The position numbers were made by a program, and so were the translations under genes. Shown here piece by piece: positions 1 to 8,905 of a stretch of 64,000 bases of DNA (the stretch's first letter is position 1; each line of letters opens with the position of its first letter). A model generated the notes under the pieces. That model had not been told where the DNA came from. It saw nothing but the letters and a program-made list of their open reading frames with translations, and did not search any database. This stretch comes from Bosea sp. BIWAKO-01 (GTDB lineage Bacteria > Pseudomonadota > Alphaproteobacteria > Rhizobiales > Beijerinckiaceae), in the NCBI RefSeq assembly GCF_001748145.1, contig NZ_BCQA01000001.1, forward strand, positions 558,001-622,000, given 5' to 3'.

Positions 1-24
1 GTCTTGAAGTAAAGGGAGGGCGTC

Positions 25-1353
25 ATGCCCATCCAGGTCCCGAGTGATTTCCGCCGCGTGATCGTCGCTGCATCGGTAGGGAACGTCATCGAATGGTATG
101 ACTTCTATATATTTGGCAGCCTGGCTGCCATTCTGTCGGTCAAATTCTTCGAGAAGAGTCATCCGGTCGCGGCATTACTCAGCACAATTGCGCTGTTTAC
201 TGCCGGATTCCTGATCCGTCCGCTGGGAGCATTCCTCTTCGGATGGATGGGCGATCGGGTCGGCCGCAAATACACCTTCCTCGTTACGCTCAGTGGAATG
301 GGGCTGGGCACCGGGGCGATCGGGTTGATCCCGACCTACGACTCAATCGGCCTGACTGCCGCATTCATTCTCTTCGGTTTGCGGATCATCCAGGGCCTGT
401 GCCTGGGTGGCGAATATGGCGGCGCCATCACCTATGTCGCCGAGCATGTTCCGGACGAGCGCCGCGGCTACTATACCGGCTGGCTGCAAACCTCCCCGAC
501 GCTGGGGATCGTGGTATCGCTCATCGTGATCATCGCGACCCGCACCTATTTCGGCGAGGCGACATTCAACGCATGGGCGTGGCGCGTTCCATTCTTGATA
601 TCCTTCCTTCTGGTCGCCGTCGCAATCTACATCCGGCTCCAGCTCCAGGAGACACCGATATTCGAGGCGATCAAGGCCAGGGGACAGATGACCAGGAACC
701 CCTGGAAGGAAGCCTTTCTCAGCTCCAACATCAAATATGTCGGGATCGCCACCCTCGTCCTGATCGGACAGGGAGTGGTCTGGTACAGCGGCCAGTTCTG
801 GGCGTTGTACTTCCTGCAGCAGGTTTCCAAGCTGGACTCGCTGACCTCGTCCTACATCGTGGGAGCAGCGCTGCTCCTCGCAACCCCGAGCCTGATCTTC
901 TTCGGCTGGCTATCCGACATCATCGGCCGCAAGCCAGTGATCCTCGGCGGCATGCTGCTTGCCGCGATCACCTACTATCCGCTGTATCTGTGGCTGGGAA
1001 CGGTCACGCAACCTGGCAATGTCCACTTTCCGACTGCGATCTTCATCATCTTCATCCTCGTTTGCTATGTCGGGATGGTGTACGGGCCGGTCGGGGCCTT
1101 CCTCGCCGAATATTTCCCCGGCAGGATCCGGTACACGTCGGTATCGGTCCCCTATCACATCGGAAATGGCTGGGGTGGCGGATTGGTGCCATTCATCACG
1201 TCAGCGGCTTTCGCGGCGACCGGGAGCATCGGCTACGCGCTGATCTACCCGATCGCCGTTCCGGCGGTGTGCTTCGTGCTCTGCCTCTTCCTGATGCCGG
1301 AAACGCGCCAGATCAGCATTTGGGAACCCTTCGAGACGAAGGCTGCAACCTGA
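25..1353 (+). CDS. MFS transporter, metabolite:H+ symporter (MHS) type
   Basis: A 442-residue inner-membrane carrier with about 12 hydrophobic segments. The N-terminus carries the MHS-family pattern GNVIEWYDFYIFG, followed by the MFS loop motif GWMGDRVGRKY and the GLCLGGEYGGA motif shared with alpha-ketoglutarate, proline/betaine and shikimate symporters. Length is normal for the family. The ATG at 25 follows a strong AAAGGGAGGG ribosome-binding site, so the gene is complete although it lies at the window edge. The substrate is probably an organic acid or zwitterion and cannot be named from sequence. The downstream gene cobT is convergent, so no operon partner is visible. Confidence 0.9.
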   Translation: MPIQVPSDFRRVIVAASVGNVIEWYDFYIFGSLAAILSVKFFEKSHPVAALLSTIALFTAGFLIRPLGAFLFGWMGDRVGRKYTFLVTLSGMGLGTGAIGLIPTYDSIGLTAAFILFGLRIIQGLCLGGEYGGAITYVAEHVPDERRGYYTGWLQTSPTLGIVVSLIVIIATRTYFGEATFNAWAWRVPFLISFLLVAVAIYIRLQLQETPIFEAIKARGQMTRNPWKEAFLSSNIKYVGIATLVLIGQGVVWYSGQFWALYFLQQVSKLDSLTSSYIVGAALLLATPSLIFFGWLSDIIGRKPVILGGMLLAAITYYPLYLWLGTVTQPGNVHFPTAIFIIFILVCYVGMVYGPVGAFLAEYFPGRIRYTSVSVPYHIGNGWGGGLVPFITSAAFAATGSIGYALIYPIAVPAVCFVLCLFLMPETRQISIWEPFETKAAT

Positions 1354-1456
1354 CGAGATTGCCATCGGCGGGGCTGCCGGGGCTTCGCACCGTGCGCTCG
1401 GGGCTTGAGTTCGAAACGAGCATTTGGAGCAACAGAGCCGTCAGGCTCCCGCAGCT

Positions 1457-2476
1457 TCAGTCCTTCTTCGAGACCTGGGCCTGATCGAAGGTCGCCATGC
1501 CGGAATGGATGGCGGCGGCGGCCTTGACGAGGCTTGCCGCAAGCGCCGCCCCCGTGCCCTCGCCCAGCCGCATCTCGAGCGCCAGCAGCGGCTGCTTGCC
1601 GAGCCGGAGCAGCGCTTCGCGATGGGCGCCCTCGGCAGAGAGATGGCCGGCAAGGCAATGGTCGATCGAGGACGGCTCGATGGCGTGCAGGACCGCGGCG
1701 GCGGCGGTGACGACATAGCCGTCGAGAATGACCGGAATGCGCTGCAGCCGGGCAGCGATGATCGCGCCGCAAATGGCCGCGATCTCGCGCCCGCCAAGGC
1801 GGCGCAGCACTTCCAGCGGGTCGCCCAGATGCGCGGCGTGGAAGGCGAGGCCCGCCTCGACAGCGGCGATCTTGCGCTTGAGGCCGTCATCATCGACGCC
1901 AGTGCCCCGCCCGCACCACATCGCAGCGCCCCCGCCATAGAGCGCCGCATAGATCGCAGCCGCCGACGTGGTGTTGCCGATGCCCATCTCGCCGAGGCAG
2001 AGCAGATCGGCCCCGCCGGCGAGCGCCTCCATGCCGAACGCCATGGTCGCGACGCAGGCCTTCTCGTCGAGCGCGTCACCTTGCGTGAAATCGCCGGTCG
2101 GCAGGTCGAGGGCGAGGTCAAAGACCTTGAAGCCGAGATCGAAGGCTGCGCAGATCTGGTTGATCGCAGCGCCGCCGGCGGCAAAATTCTCCAGCATCTG
2201 GCGCGTCACCGCCTGCGGATAGGCCGAGACGCCCTGCGCCACGACCCCGTGATTCCCGGCGAAGACGCAAACAAGCGGCCGGTCGACGCGCGGGGGCGCC
2301 TTGCCTTGCCAGGCTGCGAGCCATTCAGCGATCTCCTCCATGCGGCCGAGGCTGCCGGCCGGCTTGGTGAGATCCTTGTCCCGGGCCCGCACGGCATTGG
2401 CCGCACCCATATCGGGGCCCGGCATGTTGGCTATGAGGCTACGGATATCGTCGAAGGGAAGGCCGGAAGCGGGCAT
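1457..2476 (-). CDS. cobT: Nicotinate-nucleotide--dimethylbenzimidazole phosphoribosyltransferase CobT
   Basis: 339 residues, the usual length. CobT transfers ribose phosphate from nicotinate mononucleotide to 5,6-dimethylbenzimidazole, making alpha-ribazole phosphate for the lower ligand of cobalamin in the cytoplasm. Visible family signatures are AGNHGV (about residues 73-78), LGEMGIGNTTSAA (161-173) and the C-terminal RLGEGTGA, whose Glu306 matches the proposed catalytic base. It is transcribed divergently from cobS, the next enzyme of nucleotide-loop assembly, with 111 bp between the starts. No other cob genes and no recognisable cobalamin riboswitch lie in that gap. Confidence 0.95.
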   Translation of the reverse strand: MPASGLPFDDIRSLIANMPGPDMGAANAVRARDKDLTKPAGSLGRMEEIAEWLAAWQGKAPPRVDRPLVCVFAGNHGVVAQGVSAYPQAVTRQMLENFAAGGAAINQICAAFDLGFKVFDLALDLPTGDFTQGDALDEKACVATMAFGMEALAGGADLLCLGEMGIGNTTSAAAIYAALYGGGAAMWCGRGTGVDDDGLKRKIAAVEAGLAFHAAHLGDPLEVLRRLGGREIAAICGAIIAARLQRIPVILDGYVVTAAAAVLHAIEPSSIDHCLAGHLSAEGAHREALLRLGKQPLLALEMRLGEGTGAALAASLVKAAAAIHSGMATFDQAQVSKKD

Positions 2477-2587
2477 CGCTGGATGTCTCGCGAAAGATGG
2501 AATCGGGCGGGATGCGGCGTGGCCGCCGGGTTGCCGCTGCTGCTATAGGCTTGGACGGCGGAAGACAATCGAGGATACCGAGACCGC

Positions 2588-3442
2588 ATGGCCGACGCCC
2601 CTCCCGACATCTCGGAGTTCCCGGCCGGCCGGCCGCATTGGCCGGGCTGGCTGATCGCGACAGCGATCTGCATCCGCTTCTATTCGCGTCTCCCGGTGCC
2701 GCGCCTGCCCGGCGAGGAATCAGCGCATGGCCTGCCGGATTTCAGGCTGGTGCCGCGCGCCGTGCCGCTGGCTGCGCTGGTCATCGCCTTGCCCGCAACG
2801 CTTGTCCTCCTGGCTGCTGGCGCGGCCGGCATCAGCCCGCCGCTGGCAGCGGCGCTTGCCGTCACGGTCGCGGCACTGACGACGGGTGCTTTCCACGAGG
2901 ACGGCCTCGCCGACACGGCCGACGGGCTGTTTGGAGGACATACGCCGGAACGGCGGCTGGAGATCATGAAAGACAGCCGCGTCGGCACCTTCGGGGCGAT
3001 GGCGCTCGGGCTCTCCCTGCTGCTGCGGGTGACGGCACTCGCAGCCATTCTCCAGGCGCTCGGACCTCTGGCTGCAGCCGCCGCGCTGCTGATCGCGGCG
3101 CCTTGGTCGCGCGCCACAGCGCTCTATCTGCTCGCCACCGAGCCCCCTGCCCGGAGCTCCGGCGCCTCGGCTGCGGTTGGCCAGCCCACCGCCGCAACGG
3201 CCTGGACGGCGCTGGCGCTTGCGGTCGCGTTCGCCGTCGCAGGGACACTGGCCGCCGGGCTGCCGGCTCCGGGCCTTGCGCTGGGGCTGGCGCTATCCGT
3301 GCTCGTCCTGGCGGGGCTCGCCCGCCTCGCCCGCCGCCTGATCGGCGGCCAGACCGGCGATATTCTGGGTGCGGCCCAGCAACTCGCCGAGATCGCGCTC
3401 ACCTGCGGCTTCGCCTTCGCGCTCGGCTCTGCCTGGCAATGA
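2588..3442 (+). CDS. cobS: Adenosylcobinamide-GDP ribazoletransferase CobS (CobV)
   Basis: 284 residues; integral membrane enzyme joining alpha-ribazole (phosphate) to adenosylcobinamide-GDP in the last assembly step of cobalamin. The metal-binding signature is present as [16 protein letters not shown] near residues 102-117, with the following [14 protein letters not shown] block. Several Ala/Leu-rich membrane segments follow. It pairs divergently with cobT. Its TGA stop overlaps the ATG of the DUF1289 gene (ATGA), which indicates translational coupling. The protein is somewhat longer than many CobS owing to a proline-rich N-terminal extension. Confidence 0.95.
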   Translation: MADAPPDISEFPAGRPHWPGWLIATAICIRFYSRLPVPRLPGEESAHGLPDFRLVPRAVPLAALVIALPATLVLLAAGAAGISPPLAAALAVTVAALTTGAFHEDGLADTADGLFGGHTPERRLEIMKDSRVGTFGAMALGLSLLLRVTALAAILQALGPLAAAAALLIAAPWSRATALYLLATEPPARSSGASAAVGQPTAATAWTALALAVAFAVAGTLAAGLPAPGLALGLALSVLVLAGLARLARRLIGGQTGDILGAAQQLAEIALTCGFAFALGSAWQ

Positions 3443-3633
3443 GCGGCGCCTCCAGCCCCTGCGTGCTGATCTGCGTGATCGACCCCGCATCGGGGCTCTG
3501 CGAAGGTTGCCTGCGAACGCTTCAGGAGATCGCCGACTGGTCGCGGCTGAGCGAGGCTGAGCGGCTGGCCGTCATGGCCGAACTGCCTCGCCGCAAGATG
3601 GCGCCGGACCGGTCGAGCCGGCCGACGGGCTAG
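3439..3633 (+). CDS. DUF1289 family small protein
   Basis: 64 residues beginning at the ATG that overlaps the cobS stop codon. It shows the DUF1289 layout: an N-terminal CVLICVID segment, then GLCEGCLRT with two closely spaced cysteines, then a helical [13 protein letters not shown] segment ending with basic residues. The cysteine pattern suggests a small metal or Fe-S binding protein, but the family has no firmly established function. The start is fixed by the 4-bp overlap. Coupling to cobS is common in related bacteria and does not prove a role in cobalamin synthesis. Confidence 0.85.
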   Translation: MSGASSPCVLICVIDPASGLCEGCLRTLQEIADWSRLSEAERLAVMAELPRRKMAPDRSSRPTG

Positions 3634-3639
3634 ACCACC

Positions 3640-3679
3640 GGCTTTCCCGAAAACTGCAATCCACCGTTCGGGTAGATGC
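3640..3679. repeat. Intergenic palindromic repeat, copy 1
   Basis: Lies between the convergent ends of the DUF1289 and GNAT genes. It contains CCCGAA...TTCGGG arms around a GCAATCCAC core. The same unit recurs at 6646-6686 with longer arms, so it is a dispersed element rather than a chance hairpin. It could act as a bidirectional terminator. Confidence 0.6.
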
Positions 3680-3680
3680 C

Positions 3681-4157
3681 TTAAGCCTCGGGTTCGCTCC
3701 CCAGGCGCTGCAAGGCATCGCCGGTCAGCCGATAGAAGATCTTCTCGGGATGCGGCGCGGCCCCGAGCGCCTCATAGAAACCTCTGAGACCAAGATCGTC
3801 GCGCGCCGCCGTCCAGTCGATGCGCTGGAAGCCGCGTTCGAGGGTCAGCCGCGCCAGCCCCCGCATCAGCGCCTTCCCCGAACCGCTGCCGCGCGCGGAA
3901 GCGGCGACGTAAATCTCCTTGAGGAAGAAGCCAGGCTGGAGGCCTGGCCCGGGATAGATCGCAGCGACGGCGGCAAAGCCGGTGATGGTGCCGTGCTCCA
4001 CCGCCAGCAGGATCTCGGTGCCGGCGGGGCGATCGCGAAGCCCTGCCAGAATGGCCTCGGGCGTCGGACACGGCACCGCGTAGTGGCGCTGCATCTCCAC
4101 GAGCACGGCCATCAGCCCGGGATGATCAGCCGGTGTCGCCAGTCGGGTCGTGACCAT
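3681..4157 (-). CDS. GNAT family N-acetyltransferase
   Basis: 158 residues with the GNAT fold: an N-terminal MVTTRLATPADHPGL strand-helix, a central strand ending LKEIYVAASARGSGSGKALM (motif A, acetyl-CoA pyrophosphate loop, about residues 84-103) and the C-terminal GLRGFYEALGA segment. Cytoplasmic acetyl transfer from acetyl-CoA to a small amine or protein amino group is expected; the substrate cannot be inferred. It ends convergently with the DUF1289 gene and starts 36 bp downstream of the TauE/SafE permease gene on the same strand, so the two may be co-transcribed. Confidence 0.85.
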   Translation of the reverse strand: MVTTRLATPADHPGLMAVLVEMQRHYAVPCPTPEAILAGLRDRPAGTEILLAVEHGTITGFAAVAAIYPGPGLQPGFFLKEIYVAASARGSGSGKALMRGLARLTLERGFQRIDWTAARDDLGLRGFYEALGAAPHPEKIFYRLTGDALQRLGSEPEA

Positions 4158-4193
4158 GCGCGTCCTCGCCCCGCATGCAGCTCGCCGGATCGA

Positions 4194-5027
4194 TCAGAAC
4201 AGCAGCGACCAGATGAAGCGGCTCGCGACGAAGAGCAGGAAGACGCCGAAGACGACCTCCAGCTTGCGCTTGGAGAGCCGGTGCGCCAGCCGCGCACCGA
4301 TCGGTGCCGTCCAGATGCTGGTCGGGATGAAGAGCAGGAAGCCGATGAAGGAGACGTAGCCGAGCGAAAGCGGCGGCAGAACGTCCATCTTCGGCCAGCC
4401 GGCATAGATATAGCCCAACGCGCCGGGGATCGAGATCAGCACGCCGAGGCCCGAGGAGGTCGCCACCGCCTGATGGATCGGCCGGCCATAGAAGGTCATG
4501 AACAGGCTGGAGAGCTGACCGCCGCCAATGCCCATCAGCGCCGAGAGCACGCCGATGATGCCACCATAGACCGTCATCAGCCCCTTGCCCGGCATATCAT
4601 CGCCGAGTTTCCAGCGGTCCGAGGCGAAGAGCAGGCGGATCGCGCTCACCACGGCGACCAGCACGAAGATGATCTTGAACAGGTCGGGCGGCGCATAGCG
4701 CGCGATATAGCTGCCGCCCATGACGCCGAGCACGACCGGGACCGCCCAGACCTTGAGAATGTCGAGATCGACCAGGCCCTTGGCCCGGTGGGCATTGAAG
4801 GAGCGGATCGAGGTCGGGATGATGATCGCCAGCGAGGTGCCGACGCAAAGCGGCATGCGCACCTCCTCCGGCACGCCGATGACACGGAAGACCTCGTAGA
4901 GGATCGGCACGATGACCGCGCCGCCGCCGACACCGAAAAGCCCGGCGAGAACACCGGTGACCGCACCGGCCAGAACCAGCGACACGGCAAGAAAGGCGAG
5001 ATCGCCCAAGGGGATTCCAGCAATCAT
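4194..5027 (-). CDS. Sulfite exporter TauE/SafE family permease
   Basis: 277 residues when started at the ATG at 5027, which has GGAAC about 8 nt upstream; the same open frame runs further upstream to 5324 but that part reads as non-coding. The protein has about 8 membrane segments and the duplicated glycine motif of the family: GLFGVGGGAVIVPIL in the first half and ALMGIGGGQLSSLF in the second. Members move sulfite, sulfonates or other small anions across the inner membrane. The GNAT gene lies directly downstream. No sulfur genes are nearby, so the anion is unknown. Confidence 0.85.
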   Translation of the reverse strand: MIAGIPLGDLAFLAVSLVLAGAVTGVLAGLFGVGGGAVIVPILYEVFRVIGVPEEVRMPLCVGTSLAIIIPTSIRSFNAHRAKGLVDLDILKVWAVPVVLGVMGGSYIARYAPPDLFKIIFVLVAVVSAIRLLFASDRWKLGDDMPGKGLMTVYGGIIGVLSALMGIGGGQLSSLFMTFYGRPIHQAVATSSGLGVLISIPGALGYIYAGWPKMDVLPPLSLGYVSFIGFLLFIPTSIWTAPIGARLAHRLSKRKLEVVFGVFLLFVASRFIWSLLF

Positions 5028-5339
5028 AGAAACGTTCCGTTGGCGGCGGGCGGCCACCTCTGGGCGATTTTGCGCGCCGGGGCAAGGCTTGCGCGGCAAG
5101 GCCGCTATGTCTCCGGCCGTTTCGGTGATTGTATGGACCGGGGCGCGCGGGGGACTGCCTGTCCATGCCGTTGCTGCAATCCCGCTCACAAACGGCAGAG
5201 GCTCGGCCGGTTGCTGCAGCGTTGCAGAGCTGAGTGCGGCCTTAAGTCGAGCCTGACAGGAAAGGACAATATTCGCACGGAGACGAAGGCCACAGGAGCG
5301 GGGGGATGTCTCATCAAAAGCCACTAAGGGAGGTTAAAG

Positions 5340-6566
5340 ATGACAGATCAACTGACCGACTCGCAGCAACGCCCGGAGCTCTCACGGAGACATCTCATCG
5401 CTGCGATGGGAACCGGCGCGCTCGCCATGGCGACGAATCCCGCCCTCGCGCAGGCCCCGCCCGGCCCGATCGGACCGCCCAGCACGATTACCAGCCCTCC
5501 CCGGGATTTCAGCCGCAACGGCGCCCCGACAACCTATTTCACCGATCCCGACATTCTCGCGATCGACCCGGTGTTCAACAATTATGCCCAGCCCAACAGC
5601 GCGATCCAGCGGCTCTGGACCGGCGCGCTCTGGGCCGAAGGACCGGCCTGGAATGCGCAGGGGCGCTATCTGGTCTGGAGCGACATCCCCAACAATCGGC
5701 AATTGCGCTGGCTGGAGGATGACGGGCGGGTCAGCATCTTCCGCACACCGTCAGGCAACAGCAACGGCAACAGCTTCGACTTCCAGGGCCGCCAGCTCTC
5801 CTGCGAGCACCTGAACCGCCGTGTCGTGCGCTACGAGCTCGACGGGTCTGCGACCGTGCTCGCCGACAGTTTCGAGGGCAAGAAGCTGAATTCGCCCAAT
5901 GACATCGTTGCCCATCCCGACGGCAGCTACTGGTTCACCGATCCGCCCTATGGCGGCCAACTCTACGAGGGCGCGCCGGACGCCGCCGGAGGTCCAAGCA
6001 ACCCGAGCGGGCGGCTCAATCCGCGGCTCGGCCAGCTCGCCGGCATCGGCACGGCCAAACGCGAACTGCCGACGAACTGCTATCGCATCGACCCGTCCGG
6101 ACGCATCGACCGCGTCGTCACAGAGGAACAGGTGCCGGACCCGAACGGGCTCTGCTTCTCGCCCGATTTCAAGAAGCTCTACGTTGTCTCGACTGGAAAA
6201 GGGCCGGGCGATACCGGCCCCGGCGGCAAGGGCGACCTGCATGTCTTCGATGTCGGTGCCGACAACAAGCTCGGCAATCAGAAGCTGTTCTCCGACTGCA
6301 TGCTCGACGGCGTGAAATGCGGCCCAGACGGGGTGCGCAGCGATGTCGACGGCAATCTCTGGGTGTCAAGCAATGCCGGCCGCGCCGTCGGCTATAGCGG
6401 CGTGCAGGTGTTCAACCCGGCGGGAAAGCTGATCGGACGCATCCGCCTGCCGGAGGTCTGCGGCAATATCTGCTTTGGCGGGCCGAAGCGAAACCGCCTG
6501 TTCATGGCGGCGAGCCAGTCGATCTACGCGGTCTATGTCAACACGCAGGGCGCCGGGCCGGGCTGA
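5340..6566 (+). CDS. Tat-exported SMP-30/gluconolactonase-like protein
   Basis: 408 residues. The N-terminus has a twin-arginine-type signal (SRRHLIAAMG, then a hydrophobic stretch and an ALAQ cleavage site near residue 37), so the enzyme should be periplasmic. The rest is a six-bladed SMP-30/gluconolactonase propeller; metal-ligand positions are visible as WAEGPAW (Glu), SPNDI (Asn) and GVRSDVDG (Asp). Members hydrolyse sugar or other lactones. An AGGGAGG-like site precedes the ATG. A strong hairpin terminator follows at 6583-6635. It is not embedded in an operon, so the physiological lactone is unknown. Confidence 0.88.
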   Translation: MTDQLTDSQQRPELSRRHLIAAMGTGALAMATNPALAQAPPGPIGPPSTITSPPRDFSRNGAPTTYFTDPDILAIDPVFNNYAQPNSAIQRLWTGALWAEGPAWNAQGRYLVWSDIPNNRQLRWLEDDGRVSIFRTPSGNSNGNSFDFQGRQLSCEHLNRRVVRYELDGSATVLADSFEGKKLNSPNDIVAHPDGSYWFTDPPYGGQLYEGAPDAAGGPSNPSGRLNPRLGQLAGIGTAKRELPTNCYRIDPSGRIDRVVTEEQVPDPNGLCFSPDFKKLYVVSTGKGPGDTGPGGKGDLHVFDVGADNKLGNQKLFSDCMLDGVKCGPDGVRSDVDGNLWVSSNAGRAVGYSGVQVFNPAGKLIGRIRLPEVCGNICFGGPKRNRLFMAASQSIYAVYVNTQGAGPG

Positions 6567-6582
6567 CCCCTCACCGCTTCGC

Positions 6583-6635
6583 GCTGGATCATCTGCCCCG
6601 AATCTCCTGTGCGGACCGATGATCCAGCCTTTTTA
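6583..6635 (+). terminator. Intrinsic terminator after the SMP-30-like gene
   Basis: Arms GCTGGATCAT (6583-6592) and ATGATCCAGC (6619-6628) are perfectly complementary and are followed by CTTTTTAT. The hairpin lies 17 bp after the lactonase stop codon. Confidence 0.75.
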
Positions 6636-6645
6636 TCTTTGCATA

Positions 6646-6686
6646 GGCCTTCCCGAAAAACCGCAATCCACTTTTCGGGCCGATGC
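6646..6686. repeat. Intergenic palindromic repeat, copy 2
   Basis: Second copy of the element at 3640-3679. Here the arms CCCGAAAA and TTTTCGGG (6652-6659 and 6672-6679) pair perfectly around a shared GCAATCCAC core and are followed by CGATGC. Like copy 1 it lies between convergent genes. Confidence 0.65.
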
Positions 6687-6815
6687 TTGAACCGTCAGCT
6701 GCGACTAGATCGCGCTGCGTTTGGACGACATCGTTCAAAATGCAGAAAACGTGATCGTCTCTCATCGTTTAGCGCATGCTTAGCGCGAAAAACCGTGCCC
6801 CTCTTTCAGCACGCT

Positions 6816-8381
6816 CTAATGCCCAGCCGGAGCCGGCACGCCGGCCTCTTCATGCTGATCGGGCCCGCCACCAACGCCGCGCAGCATCACGACCGCAAAG
6901 AGGCCGGCAAGGATCGCAATCGCCGAACAGAGCCCGGCCGTGATGGCGAAGGAGCGTGTGAAGGCCGCACGCGCCGTCGCAAGCAGGTCTGCCCCCGCTG
7001 TCCCCGCGACCTCCTTTGCAATGGTCAATGCACCACCGAGCGTATCGCGCGCAGCAGCGGCCGCCTCCGGCGACACGCCCGACGGCATCGCGAGGTCCAT
7101 CTGATAGCGATACAGCGCGGTCATGACGCTTCCGAGGATGGCGATGCCGAGAGCGCCGCCGAATTCCGCGCTCGTTTCGGACAGGCCCGACGCCGTGCCC
7201 GCGCGCTCGGGCGGAACGCTGCCGACCACGAGATCGGTCGTCAGCGTGACGATCGGTGCGAGGCCCAGCGAAAGCAGAACCGTCCCGATGACGATGATCA
7301 TGGGGCCTTCGACATGGCTGATCCCGGCCAGCGTCGCAAAGCCCAACGCGGTCAACGTAAAGCCGCCCGCCATGACATGCGCAGGGCTTGCACTGCCGAC
7401 GATACGGGGCGCGAACATCGATCCCAGGATGAAGCCAAGCGCAGAGGGCAGCGACCAGAGCCCGGCCTCCAGCGGCTTCATTCCCAGCACCAGCTGCAGA
7501 TACTGGCCGGTGAAGAGGAAGCTGCTGAACGCGATGAAGAAGCCGAGGATGTTGACCGTCAGCGAAGCGCTGAAGGCCCTGGAGCGGAACAGCGTCAGAT
7601 CGACCAATGGCTCGGCGAGGTGCGCCTGCCGGCGCAGGAAGAGGCCGGCAAGCGCCATCCCGGCCAGGATCGCTGTGATGGGCAGCCAGCCCAGGCCATC
7701 CTCGGCAATCCGCTTCAACCCGTAGATCACGGCCAGTACGGAAACGAGCGACATGGCGGCGCTTGCAAGATCGAGCCTGCCGGCATTCGGGTCACGGAAT
7801 TCCGGCAGCAGCACGGGGCCGAGCAGGAGCAGCAACACCATCACCGGCACATTGATCAGGAAAACCGAGCCCCACCAGAAATGCTCGAGCATGATGCCGC
7901 CGACCAGCGGGCCGATCGCGCCGCCCGCCGAGAAGCTGGCGATCCAGATGCCGATGGCCGCGGTCCGCTGGCGCGGATCGAGGAACATGTTGCGGATCAG
8001 CGAGAGCGTGGACGGGGCGAGCGTAGCTCCCGCCACCCCCAATATGGCGCGCGCCGCGATCAGCGTGCCGGCGCTATTGGCAAAGGCGGCCAGGATCGAT
8101 GCGAAGCCGAACGCGGCCGCACCGATCAGCAGAAGCCGGCGCCGGCCGATTCGGTCTCCCAGCGTGCCCATGGTGATCAGGCAGCCCGCGATCATGAAGC
8201 CGTAGATATCGACGATCCAGAGCAGTTGCGAGGCACTGGGCCTGAGCTCTGCGCTGAGCTGCGGCACAGCGAGATTCAGGACCGTCAGATCCATCGAATA
8301 GAGCAGGCAGGGCAGCGCGATGACGGCAAGGCCAATCCATTCGCGCCGACCGGCCTGAGGGGCTTGATCGTGCATCGTCAT
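6816..8381 (-). CDS. MFS transporter, DHA2 (14-TMS) drug efflux family
   Basis: 521 residues with about 14 hydrophobic segments. The DHA2 N-terminus LPCLLYSMDLTVLNLAVPQL and the loop-2/3 motif GTLGDRIGRRRLLLIG are clear, as is the motif C-like GVAGATLAPSTLSLIR. This is the QacA/SmvA-type group that exports cationic drugs or other toxic organics using proton motive force. It is last of a same-strand set arsR-SRPBCC-MFS (gap to the SRPBCC gene 62 bp), so it is probably induced when the ArsR-type repressor is released. The inducing compound is unknown. Confidence 0.9.
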   Translation of the reverse strand: MTMHDQAPQAGRREWIGLAVIALPCLLYSMDLTVLNLAVPQLSAELRPSASQLLWIVDIYGFMIAGCLITMGTLGDRIGRRRLLLIGAAAFGFASILAAFANSAGTLIAARAILGVAGATLAPSTLSLIRNMFLDPRQRTAAIGIWIASFSAGGAIGPLVGGIMLEHFWWGSVFLINVPVMVLLLLLGPVLLPEFRDPNAGRLDLASAAMSLVSVLAVIYGLKRIAEDGLGWLPITAILAGMALAGLFLRRQAHLAEPLVDLTLFRSRAFSASLTVNILGFFIAFSSFLFTGQYLQLVLGMKPLEAGLWSLPSALGFILGSMFAPRIVGSASPAHVMAGGFTLTALGFATLAGISHVEGPMIIVIGTVLLSLGLAPIVTLTTDLVVGSVPPERAGTASGLSETSAEFGGALGIAILGSVMTALYRYQMDLAMPSGVSPEAAAAARDTLGGALTIAKEVAGTAGADLLATARAAFTRSFAITAGLCSAIAILAGLFAVVMLRGVGGGPDQHEEAGVPAPAGH

Positions 8382-8443
8382 TGAAGGCTCCGGAGGCGTT
8401 GCCGCCCCTTGGCGATGATGTCCCTCGAGTCCGCCCGACTCTG

Positions 8444-8884
8444 TCAGGAGAAGAGCTGCTCCAGCTTGACCAGCGAGCCCGTCCAGCCATGCACATGGCG
8501 GCCGGCCGCGGCCTCGTCGTAGAACTGCTCGTGAAGCAGCGTCAGGATGGTGACATCCCCGTCCGGCTTGAGGGTCACCGTCACGCGTGAGACGCGCTCC
8601 GGCGTCGAGATCCAGGCCCAGCTGAAGACGAGGCGCTCATTTTCGACGACCTCGTGATATTCGCCGGACACCTGATGCAATTCACCATCACTGCCGCGCA
8701 TCGAGATACGATAATGGCCGCCGACGCGCGCATCGATCTCCGCCTTTTCGGCCCGGACATTCTCCGGCCCAAACCAGCGCGCGAGCAGGTCCGGTTGCGT
8801 CCAGGCGCGGTAGACTTCGGCCGGCGTCGCATTGAGCCGCCGCTTCATCGTCAGGCTGGGCGCGGTCTCGACCTTCTTGTCCAT
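8444..8884 (-). CDS. SRPBCC/AHSA1 (START-like) domain protein
   Basis: 146 residues from the ATG at 8884, preceded by GGAGG at suitable spacing. The AHSA1/CalC family is shown by the N-terminal MKRRLNATPAEVYRAWTQPD and RWFGPENV, the central GGHYRISMRGSDGE and the C-terminal WTGSLVKLEQL. These small cytoplasmic proteins form a hydrophobic cavity that binds lipophilic ligands. Pairing with an upstream ArsR-type repressor is a very common gene arrangement, and the DHA2 efflux pump follows, so the protein may sequester or sense a hydrophobic toxic compound. That role is inference. Confidence 0.88.
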   Translation of the reverse strand: MDKKVETAPSLTMKRRLNATPAEVYRAWTQPDLLARWFGPENVRAEKAEIDARVGGHYRISMRGSDGELHQVSGEYHEVVENERLVFSWAWISTPERVSRVTVTLKPDGDVTILTLLHEQFYDEAAAGRHVHGWTGSLVKLEQLFS

Positions 8885-8905
8885 CACTATCCTCCGGTCG
8901 ATCGA

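Noticed and set aside
2477..2587. Possible cobalamin riboswitch between cobT and cobS
   Set aside because: The gap is only 111 bp, too short for a full riboswitch plus expression platform, and I see no B12-box-like element.
5028..5324. N-terminal extension of the TauE/SafE permease
   Set aside because: The frame is open to 5324, but the extension is not membrane-like or conserved in character, and the ATG at 5027 has the better ribosome-binding site and family-like start.
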